From an uncultured Campylobacter sp. (GTDB lineage Bacteria; Actinomycetota; Actinomycetes; Mycobacteriales; Mycobacteriaceae): DNA of 5,567 nucleotides. Positions 1-4,921 of the stretch are shown piece by piece. Where the stretch lies: the NCBI GenBank assembly GCA_943913625.1, contig CALTYW010000147.1, positions 1 to 5,567 of the forward strand. The letters are read 5' to 3'. Within the stretch, counting starts at the first letter, position 1; the number at the start of each line of letters is the position of its first letter. The notes under the pieces are model-generated. The model ran no database searches and was not told where the DNA came from. It worked only from the letters and a program-made list of their open reading frames with translations. Both the position numbers and the translations under genes were made by a program.

Positions 1-77
1 ACGTGCGCGTGATCACCTACAAGGACGTCAACATCGAGGAGCTGGATAAGCCCGATCTGACGTTCCCGGAGCAGTAG
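1..77 (+). CDS. DUF2469-family protein, C-terminal end only
   Basis: The reading frame starting at base 3 gives 24 residues (VRVITYKDVNIEELDKPD, then LTFPEQ) and ends at TAG 75-77. The acidic tail with YKDVN and ELDKPDL resembles the C-terminus of the small (about 100-residue) DUF2469 proteins of actinobacteria, which usually lie between rnhB and yraN. The yraN gene directly downstream fits that order. The function of the family is not established. The start and most of the gene lie outside the window, so the assignment rests on a short tail plus gene order. This could be confirmed from the adjoining upstream sequence. Confidence 0.72.
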   Translation, partial: VRVITYKDVNIEELDKPDLTFPEQ

Positions 78-96
78 CTCCGAAACTTTTTCGAGC
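77..96 (+). other. Small hairpin just after the DUF2469 stop codon
   Basis: GCTC (77-80) pairs with GAGC (93-96) and GAAA (82-85) pairs with TTTC (89-92). C81 is bulged and the loop is CTT. It starts at the last base of the DUF2469 stop codon. The T-run lies inside the stem rather than after it, so this is not a classical intrinsic terminator. It may slow transcription or protect an mRNA end, or it may be chance. No strong terminator separates DUF2469 from yraN. Confidence 0.25.
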
Positions 97-138
97 ATTT
101 CGCCCACCGTATGGAACCGGCGGGCCGATTTCCTCGTC

Positions 139-168
139 TGAATAAGGGACCAGTATTGGACCTATTCA
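139..168 (+). repeat. Imperfect inverted repeat upstream of yraN
   Basis: TGAATA (139-144) is complementary to TATTCA (163-168). Inside it, GG (147-148) pairs with CC (161-162) and CCA (150-152) pairs with TGG (157-159). There is a two-base bulge (145-146), one A-A mismatch (149/160) and a GTAT loop. The right arm ends two bases before the yraN Shine-Dalgarno GGGAGG (171-176). It could be an operator or an mRNA hairpin affecting yraN translation. No family of regulator is suggested by the sequence. Confidence 0.4.
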
Positions 169-181
169 TCGGGAGGGAATC

Positions 182-571
182 ATGCACGTCGACTACGCGA
201 CGCAATACGAGCTGGGCCGGGCGGGCGAACGCATCGCCGTCCAGTGGTACGAAGATCAGGGCTACACCACGCGCGGGGTGCGGGTACGCATGCACGCCGG
301 CGAGATCGACGCCATCGTCGAAGACGCCGACGGCACCATCGTGTTCGTGGAGGTCAAGTCCAGAGCCGGGAGCGCGTTCGGGGCCGCGGAGGCGGTGACG
401 GCGCGCAAGCTCGCGACCATGCGCCGCTGCGCCGCCCAGTGGCTAGAGCGCAAAGACCTCGGGTGGCCGCGAAACGTGCGTTTCGACGTGGTGGAGTGCA
501 TCTTCTCCACGGAACCCGGCGGGGAGTACGAGCTCATCCACTACCCGGGGGTGGAAGATGGCGCTTGCTAG
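182..571 (+). CDS. yraN: YraN/UPF0102 family nuclease-fold protein
   Basis: This 129-residue protein is the usual length for UPF0102 (YraN), a family with the PD-(D/E)XK nuclease fold. The N-terminal LGRAGERIA segment (residues 11-19) is the typical opening helix. The predicted catalytic set is visible as GEID (E41, D43) followed by VFVEVKSR (E57, K59), i.e. GEID-x13-EVK. The substrate and cellular role are not established; a role in DNA processing is inferred from the fold and from the neighbours comM, dprA and xerC. The ATG at 182 has a good Shine-Dalgarno sequence (GGGAGG, 171-176) five bases upstream. It is the first gene of the tight cluster, and its last 14 bases overlap comM, which suggests translational coupling. 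The key residues are intact. The family call is firm, the biochemical function is not. Confidence 0.9.
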   Translation: MHVDYATQYELGRAGERIAVQWYEDQGYTTRGVRVRMHAGEIDAIVEDADGTIVFVEVKSRAGSAFGAAEAVTARKLATMRRCAAQWLERKDLGWPRNVRFDVVECIFSTEPGGEYELIHYPGVEDGAC

Positions 572-2084
572 CACCCGCACCGCGACGGTGGAGGGGGTCA
601 GCGCCCACATGGTCACCGTCGAAGCGAACGTCGGCCCGGGCCTGCCGGGCATGCACATGGTGGGGCTAGGTGACGCTGCGGTGCGCGAATCCCGCGACCG
701 GATCCGCACCGCGATCACCAACTCGCAGCTGCCGTGGCCGCGCACGAAGATCATGGTGTCGCTCTCACCCGCGCACATGCCGAAGGCCGGCAGCCACTTT
801 GATCTACCAATCGCGGCCGCGGTCCTGGGCAGCCTTGATCCCCGGGTCAAGCGCAAACTCGGCCGCACGATGCTTTTAGGCGAGCTCGCGCTCGACGGCT
901 CGCTGCGCCGGGCAGAGGGTGTGCTTCCCATGCTCATCGCGGGCAAGGGCGCAGGCTTATCGACGGTGGTGGTACCCCGCGCCAACGCCGCCGAAGCGTC
1001 CCTGATCGGCGGCGACGTGTTGATCGCGGATACGCTGCGCCAAGTGTGGGCGTGGCTCACCGGCGAAGGTGAGTTGGAGATGGTGGGGGACCGGGGGAGG
1101 GCGACTGAAGCGTCGATAAGCAATGCGCCCGACTTCCGCGACATCGCCGGCATGCGTGACGAGCGCGAAGCGATGGAGGTGGCGGCTGCCGGCGGGCACC
1201 ACGTGATGATGATCGGCCCGCCCGGTACCGGGAAATCGATGTTGGCGGAGCGGTTGCCGTCGATCCTGCCGCCGCTGAACGTGCCCGAGATGGTGGAGGT
1301 CACCGCGTTGCACTCGGCGGCGGGGATCTCCGGCGGCGGGGTGGTGGCGCGGCGGCCGTTCATTGCGCCGCACCCGTCGCTTAGCCGCGCGGCCCTGATC
1401 GGCGGCGGCAACGGGATTCCGATGCCCGGAGCGGTGAGCCAAGCGCACCGCGGGGTGCTGTTTCTGGACGAAGCTTCCGAGATCCCGGCACCGGTGCTCG
1501 ATGCGCTTCGCATCCCGCTGGAGCAGCGCCAGGTGCGGCTGAACCGCGGGAAACGGGAGGTGACCTACCCGGCGGACATGCAGCTCGTGCTGGCGTCGAA
1601 CCCGTGCAAGTGCAAGCAGAAGGACGGCGTGTGCACGTGCCCGGGCCATGTCCGAGCGAAACACCTGACAAACGTGTCGGGCCCCTTGCGGGACCGGCTG
1701 GATGTGACCATCCGCACCGGCGGCGCCCCACCCGTGGTCAGTGCGCTGGACGCGGAGCCGTCGAGCGTGATCGCCGAGCGGGTTGCGGCAGCGCGGGAAC
1801 GTGCGGCCGCGAGGTGGGCGCGTGCCGGGATCGATGAATCGGTAAATGGCCGTGTGGCACCCACCTTGATCCGGCGCGACTTCTGCGCGGACGAGGGTGC
1901 GATGGCGTTCCTGGAGAAGATGCTCAGAGACGGTGACATCACGCAGCGCGGAGTGGACCGGTGCTTGAAGCTGGCATGGACGTTGGCGGACCTGGAAGCC
2001 TACGACCAGCCTGACCTCGACCATGTGGCGCGGGCCGTTGCCATGCGCACCGCGGGCGAAATTTCTGTGCTGGAGGTGGGGTAG
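558..2084 (+). CDS. comM: ComM/YifB family AAA+ ATPase (branch-migration helicase)
   Basis: This 508-residue protein is full length for the ComM (YifB, Mg-chelatase-like) family. In Haemophilus, ComM is a hexameric helicase that extends heteroduplex joints during transformation. The N-terminal ChlI/Lon-like domain spans about residues 1-170, with the signature GPGLPGMHMVGLGDAAVRES (26-45). The AAA+ core has Walker A GPPGTGKS (220-227), Walker B GVLFLDE (299-305), sensor-1 ASN (346-348) and the SGPLRDRLD motif (374-382). Four cysteines in CKCK...CTC (C350, C352, C359, C361) look like a metal site, as in other family members. The C-terminal helical domain holds TQRGVDRCLKLAWTLADLE (462-480). 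The start at 558 gives the family-typical MALA opening. It overlaps the end of yraN and has only a G-rich stretch (547-551) as a ribosome site, so coupling to yraN is likely. The stop codon is directly followed by the dprA ATG. All catalytic motifs are intact. Confidence 0.95.
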   Translation: MALASTRTATVEGVSAHMVTVEANVGPGLPGMHMVGLGDAAVRESRDRIRTAITNSQLPWPRTKIMVSLSPAHMPKAGSHFDLPIAAAVLGSLDPRVKRKLGRTMLLGELALDGSLRRAEGVLPMLIAGKGAGLSTVVVPRANAAEASLIGGDVLIADTLRQVWAWLTGEGELEMVGDRGRATEASISNAPDFRDIAGMRDEREAMEVAAAGGHHVMMIGPPGTGKSMLAERLPSILPPLNVPEMVEVTALHSAAGISGGGVVARRPFIAPHPSLSRAALIGGGNGIPMPGAVSQAHRGVLFLDEASEIPAPVLDALRIPLEQRQVRLNRGKREVTYPADMQLVLASNPCKCKQKDGVCTCPGHVRAKHLTNVSGPLRDRLDVTIRTGGAPPVVSALDAEPSSVIAERVAAARERAAARWARAGIDESVNGRVAPTLIRRDFCADEGAMAFLEKMLRDGDITQRGVDRCLKLAWTLADLEAYDQPDLDHVARAVAMRTAGEISVLEVG

Positions 2085-3257
2085 ATGAGCTCGCTGGAAT
2101 CGTGGGCGTATCTAAGCCGCGTGGTGGAGGGGCCGAACAGGCATATCCAGTCGTTGTTGGCGGCGGGCCGGACGGCGGATGAGATCGCCGAAGGCGTGCG
2201 CACCCGTGCGTCTTGGATCGGGGAGCTTCTCCGCGACACTGAGAACCGCTACACCTGGGACCGCCCCGCGCAGGACCTCGAGGCAGCGGCAGCCGCGGGG
2301 TTCACGCTGTTAACACCGGATTCGCCGGAATGGCCGGACGAGGAGCTGCGGGTGTTTGGGTTTGTGACGCAAGACCCGAGAAACGACACGACATCCCTGG
2401 ACGCGAACACCATTGCTCCTCACGCGTTGTGGGTGCAGGGCAACACGGATTTGAAGTCGTTGTGCTCGCACTCGGTGGGCTTCGTAGGCACGCGGCGGGT
2501 GAGCCCCTACGGCACCATTGCCACGCGCAACCTCGTGCAGGGGTTGGCCAAGTACAGCTACACGGTGGTCTCCGGCGGCGCGCTGGGGGTGGACACTGTG
2601 GCGCACCAGGCGGCGTTGGATTCGCAGATGCACACCATCGCGGTGGCCGCGTGCGGGCCGGGTGAGATCTACCCGCGCGCGAACAAGCCGTTGTTCGAGA
2701 AGATTGTGGCCAACGGAGGTTCTTTGATAACGGAATATCCGCCCGGCGTCACGCCTGACCGCCACCGGTTCCTTACCCGAAACCGCCTGGTTGCGGCGCT
2801 GACCCAGGGCACCGTGGTGGTGGAGGCTCCGTACCGCTCCGGGGCGCTGAACACCTTGAAGTGGGTGCTCGATCTCAAGCGGGTGTCAATGGCGGTTCCG
2901 GGGCCGATCACCGAACAGGGATCGCTGGGTACGAACCTGGCGATCCAGGGTGAGCGGGCCGCGATGGTGCTCAACGCCGACCAGATCCACGAGCAACTCA
3001 CCGCCATCGGCACCGTGGATACCGAGGAGCAGCTGGAGATACAGTACCCGCCCGATCCCATCCAGCAGCTCAGCCGCAACGAGCTGCGCGTCTACGACTC
3101 GTTGCCGCTGGCGGGCAATCCCGGCAAGCGTGCCGAGGATGTCGCCGCCGACGCCGGGTTCACCATCGGGCTCACCGTCCACATCTTGATGGATCTGGAA
3201 AAGCGTGGCGTGGTGCAGCGTGAGAAACGCTACTGGGGCAGGAGTATGCTCACGTGA
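2085..3257 (+). CDS. dprA: DNA-processing protein DprA (Smf)
   Basis: DprA binds incoming or exposed single-stranded DNA in the cytoplasm and loads RecA on it; outside competent species it is thought to aid recombination more generally. The 390-residue protein has an N-terminal helical domain (about 1-110), a Rossmann-like core (about 112-305) and a C-terminal winged-helix domain (about 328-385). Core motifs are VGTRRVSPYG (134-143), SGGALGVDTVAH (163-174), GPGEIYPRAN (191-200), TEYPPG (216-221), FLTRNRLVAALT (229-240), VVVEAPYRSGALNT (244-257) and VPGP (271-274). The start is well supported: GGAGG (2072-2076) lies eight bases before the ATG, inside the end of comM, and the ATG abuts the comM stop. 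The stop is one base before the xerC start. The VVVEAPYRSGALNT segment is of the actinobacterial type. No truncation or missing motif was seen. Confidence 0.95.
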   Translation: MSSLESWAYLSRVVEGPNRHIQSLLAAGRTADEIAEGVRTRASWIGELLRDTENRYTWDRPAQDLEAAAAAGFTLLTPDSPEWPDEELRVFGFVTQDPRNDTTSLDANTIAPHALWVQGNTDLKSLCSHSVGFVGTRRVSPYGTIATRNLVQGLAKYSYTVVSGGALGVDTVAHQAALDSQMHTIAVAACGPGEIYPRANKPLFEKIVANGGSLITEYPPGVTPDRHRFLTRNRLVAALTQGTVVVEAPYRSGALNTLKWVLDLKRVSMAVPGPITEQGSLGTNLAIQGERAAMVLNADQIHEQLTAIGTVDTEEQLEIQYPPDPIQQLSRNELRVYDSLPLAGNPGKRAEDVAADAGFTIGLTVHILMDLEKRGVVQREKRYWGRSMLT

Positions 3258-3258
3258 C

Positions 3259-4158
3259 ATGAGTGACACGGGGAGCGCGAGCCAGCTGCAGGCGGCGGTG
3301 GAGGATTTCGCCGAATACGCCGAGCTGGTCCTCGGCCGCTCCCCGCACACGGTGAAGGGCTACGTCTCCGACCTAGCCACGCTGAACGGCTACGCGGACA
3401 CCTTCGCCGATTTCACTCTCGACGCGTTGCGCGAGTGGCTCGCCGACGCGATGGCGGCAGGCAAAGCACGCTCCACCTTGGCGCGGCGCACCGCGGCAGC
3501 GCGCGCGTTTTCCACGTGGGCCTACCGCCAGGGCTACCTCGACGCCGACCCGGCGGCCCGGCTGAAGGCGCCGAAAGTGAACCGTCCGCTGCCGGGCGTG
3601 GTGCGCGGCGAGCGTGCCGCCGAACTCGTGGAGGCCGACACCGCCGACGACGCCCACCCCGCCGAGCACCTGCGCGACCGCGCGATCTTGGAGCTGCTCT
3701 ACGCCACCGGCATGCGCGTCGGCGAACTCACCGGACTCGACGTCGGCGACGTCGATCTCGCCCGCGGACTTGCGCGGGTGACCGGCAAGGGCAACAAGCA
3801 GCGCGTGGTCCCGTTCGGCGCGGAAGCGTCCGCAGCCGTCAACGAGTGGCTCGAATTCGGCCGCGGCGAACTCGCGGGCGACACAGCGGCGATGTTCGTC
3901 GGCTCGCGTGGTGGACGCATCGACCAGCGCCAGGTGCGACGCATCGTCGACCGGGCAGGTGCACGCGCCGGGGTCGAGCACGTCAGCCCGCACACCCTGC
4001 GCCACACCGCCGCCACCCACATGCTCGAAGGCGGGGCGGACCTCCGCGTTGTCCAAGAAATGCTCGGCCACACCAGCCTGCAAACCACGCAGATTTACAC
4101 CCACGTCTCAGCGCAGCGCCTAAAAAACGTCTACGACCAGGCGCACCCGCGCGCCTAA
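3259..4158 (+). CDS. xerC: Tyrosine recombinase XerC
   Basis: This 299-residue site-specific recombinase would act with XerD at dif to resolve chromosome dimers before division. The N-terminal core-binding (SAM-like) domain spans about residues 10-95 and the catalytic domain about 115-290. The full catalytic set is present: R153 in ATGMRVGEL, K177 in TGKGNKQRVVPFG, H245 and R248 in SPHTLRH, H271 in LGHTSLQTT, and nucleophile Y280 in IYTHVS. The frame stays open upstream to 3205, but the ATG at 3259 is preferred: it gives normal family length, avoids a long overlap with dprA, and lies one base after the dprA stop. The nearest Shine-Dalgarno-like AGGAG (3240-3244) is 14 bases away, further than ideal, so reinitiation after dprA is likely. 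XerC rather than XerD is inferred from the dprA-rpsB context. The stop overlaps the convergent M23 gene. Confidence 0.94.
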   Translation: MSDTGSASQLQAAVEDFAEYAELVLGRSPHTVKGYVSDLATLNGYADTFADFTLDALREWLADAMAAGKARSTLARRTAAARAFSTWAYRQGYLDADPAARLKAPKVNRPLPGVVRGERAAELVEADTADDAHPAEHLRDRAILELLYATGMRVGELTGLDVGDVDLARGLARVTGKGNKQRVVPFGAEASAAVNEWLEFGRGELAGDTAAMFVGSRGGRIDQRQVRRIVDRAGARAGVEHVSPHTLRHTAATHMLEGGADLRVVQEMLGHTSLQTTQIYTHVSAQRLKNVYDQAHPRA

Positions 4159-4634
4159 AGCGGCTTGAGCCGAATCACCGGCGGGGCTAGAAGCGTCAGC
4201 GGATCGATATAGGTGTCCTTCGCCACCAGTGCGCCCCAGTGCAGCCCGTCGTGCTCGCGGCTGCGCCCCAGCGTCCCGATCACGTCGCCCTCGCGCACCT
4301 CGGAGCCTTTGCTTAACGGCGACACCACCGGCTGATACGTCGTTCTCACGCCACCCGGATGGTCAATGGACACCGTCGGCACACCCACCACCACACCCAC
4401 GAACGCAACGACCCCGTCCTCCGCGGCGCGCACATCCGCGCCGGGTTTGAGCGCCAGATCCACGCCCCGGTGCCCGGGCAGCCAGTTGCGCTCCGGGATG
4501 TCCGCGGGCCGTGTGACGTGCGCCGCGTGCGTGTTGCCGGTGGCCGGGTCGACCCAGGCGATGGCCGGTGCGGCGCACGCACCGATGGCGGTGGTGGTAG
4601 CGATGAGGGTTGGAAGAATCGTCGTGAAGCGCAT
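4155..4634 (-). CDS. Exported M23 (LytM-fold) peptidase-like protein
   Basis: This 159-residue protein consists of an export signal and one LytM/M23 domain, the fold of cell-wall endopeptidases. The signal has R2, a hydrophobic run (about 6-19) and either a signal-peptidase-I site after AIA (24-26) or a lipobox-like IGAC (C20). The M23 domain holds GHRGVDLAL (H55 and D59, the HxxxD zinc pair), AAEDGVVAFVG (70-80), KGSEVREGDVIG (109-120) and LHWG (zinc ligand H132), ending in YIDPLTLL. The expected YxH histidine is replaced by YQP (100-102) and the first His of HxH by G130, so it may be an inactive regulator of other wall hydrolases or a variant enzyme. The ATG at 4634 is chosen because it begins the signal peptide. 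No Shine-Dalgarno sequence precedes it; a GTG at 4709 in the same frame would start inside the DnaA-box palindrome and bury the signal. It is divergent from rpsB and convergent with xerC. Confidence 0.85.
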   Translation of the reverse strand: MRFTTILPTLIATTTAIGACAAPAIAWVDPATGNTHAAHVTRPADIPERNWLPGHRGVDLALKPGADVRAAEDGVVAFVGVVVGVPTVSIDHPGGVRTTYQPVVSPLSKGSEVREGDVIGTLGRSREHDGLHWGALVAKDTYIDPLTLLAPPVIRLKPL

Positions 4635-4640
4635 GCCCGA

Positions 4641-4669
4641 ATAAGAGCATGGTGGGAAAGCGCTGTAAA
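4641..4669 (-). promoter_or_regulatory. Candidate promoter of the M23 gene, possibly leaderless
   Basis: Read on the minus strand, TTTACA (4669-4664, 5 of 6 matches to TTGACA) is followed after exactly 17 bases by TCTTAT (4646-4641, 4 of 6 matches to TATAAT). Six bases then separate it from the ATG at 4634, so transcription would begin at or next to the start codon. This agrees with the absence of a Shine-Dalgarno sequence before the gene. Leaderless mRNAs are common in corynebacteria and mycobacteria. The assignment is by pattern only. Confidence 0.5.
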
Positions 4670-4686
4670 GGCCTTGCCTCCGAATC

Positions 4687-4695
4687 TGTGGATAA
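4687..4695 (-). promoter_or_regulatory. DnaA box, left copy
   Basis: TGTGGATAA is the reverse complement of TTATCCACA, an exact match to the classical strong DnaA-box consensus. It is six bases from an identical box on the other strand, with the TT ends facing each other. The match is seen directly; binding by DnaA is inferred. Confidence 0.65.
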
Positions 4696-4701
4696 CTCGA
4701 G

Positions 4702-4710
4702 TTATCCACA
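4702..4710 (+). promoter_or_regulatory. DnaA box, right copy
   Basis: TTATCCACA is an exact match to the classical DnaA-box consensus and forms the right arm of the palindrome. Its last six bases (TCCACA, 4705-4710) could also serve as a -35 element for rpsB, so DnaA binding here could compete with RNA polymerase. That second role is inferred from spacing only. Confidence 0.65.
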
Positions 4711-4756
4711 GAACGCGCAGATGAGATTAGGTTTTCAGGCTTACAGCGGGTAACGT
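4705..4756 (+). promoter_or_regulatory. Region of possible rpsB promoters
   Basis: A strong rpsB promoter is expected in this divergent region but none stands out. Two weak pairings exist: TCCACA (4705-4710) with TAGGTT (4728-4733) at 17 bases, and TTAGGT (4727-4732) with TAACGT (4751-4756) at 18 bases. Both -10 hexamers keep the TAnnnT pattern used in corynebacteria. The local sequence 4721-4745 is AT-richer than its surroundings. Either choice gives an rpsB leader of roughly 160-180 bases. I cannot choose between them from sequence alone. Confidence 0.25.
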
Positions 4757-4809
4757 ATCCCGGGCAGTCTGGAAAGGCTGACTACGCGCGCCGGAAAACG
4801 CCAGCTCAG

Positions 4810-4873
4810 CAACGGTCCCACTCACAGGGCGTTGGGCAGGCACGGTGCCAGGGTGCGGGATAAAAACCCGCAC
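4810..4873 (+). ncRNA. Series of hairpins in the rpsB 5' leader
   Basis: Three potential stems occur in a row. First, CAACG (4810-4814) plus CCC (4817-4819) pair with GGG (4827-4829) plus CGTTG (4830-4834), with a two-base bulge and an ACTCACA loop. Second, GGCA (4839-4842) pairs with TGCC (4846-4849). Third, GTGCGGG (4853-4859) pairs perfectly with CCCGCAC (4867-4873) around an ATAAAAA loop. No T-tract follows the third stem, so an intrinsic terminator is unlikely. Many bacteria regulate rpsB by S2 binding to its leader; whether this is such an element is inferred. I do not recognise it as a named RNA family. Confidence 0.4.
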
Positions 4874-4903
4874 ATGTGACTTTGCAAGTAACCGAACGAT
4901 TTC

Positions 4904-4916
4904 TCTCCGAAGGAGA
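4904..4916 (+). promoter_or_regulatory. Shine-Dalgarno-sequestering hairpin of rpsB
   Basis: TCTCC (4904-4908) is fully complementary to GGAGA (4912-4916) with a GAA loop. The right arm is the core of the rpsB Shine-Dalgarno sequence (AAGGAGA, 4910-4916), five bases from the ATG at 4922. Formation of this short stem would hide the ribosome site. On its own it is weak (five pairs), so any control would probably need stabilisation by a protein or by the upstream leader fold. Confidence 0.45.
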
Positions 4917-4921
4917 TATTC

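Larger units (their letters stand above)
4685..4712. repeat. Perfect 28-bp palindrome
   Basis: Bases 4685-4698 (TCTGTGGATAACTC) are the exact reverse complement of 4699-4712, with symmetry around 4698/4699 and CTCGAG at the centre (4696-4701). The next bases outward (A4684, A4713) do not match, so 28 bp is the full perfect extent. It lies between the divergent M23 gene and rpsB, 15 bases upstream of the M23 -35 candidate. There is no T-tract on either side, so it does not look like an intrinsic terminator. It contains two inverted DnaA boxes, listed separately. A dimeric repressor operator is the main alternative reading. Confidence 0.95.

Noticed and set aside
87..115. Promoter for yraN (TTTTTC, 17 bases, TATGGA)
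   Set aside because: The -35 match is very poor and only the TAT of the -10 fits; the match is no better than expected by chance.
443..2024. Long minus-strand open frames opposite comM
   Set aside because: They are GC-rich antisense shadows with arginine/proline-rich low-complexity translations and no recognisable domain.
3205..3258. Upstream extension of xerC to an ATG at 3205
   Set aside because: It adds 18 residues that overlap dprA, do not resemble the XerC N-terminus, and lack a ribosome site; the ATG at 3259 gives normal length.
4635..4709. N-terminal extension of the M23 protein from a GTG at 4709
   Set aside because: It would start within the DnaA-box palindrome and put 25 residues ahead of a clear signal peptide.
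4685..4712. Replication origin
   Set aside because: Only two DnaA boxes are present, with no box cluster, no adjacent dnaA or dnaN, and no marked AT-rich unwinding region.
4721..4753. Ten-codon open frame in the rpsB leader (possible leader peptide)
   Set aside because: It has no Shine-Dalgarno sequence, no codon bias typical of attenuator peptides, and may lie upstream of the transcript start.
4853..4873. Intrinsic terminator upstream of rpsB
   Set aside because: The stem is good but the following bases (ATGTGACTTTGC) contain no T-tract.
4874..4879. ATG-TGA start-stop pair in the rpsB leader
   Set aside because: It is a six-base coincidence next to the hairpin with no ribosome site.
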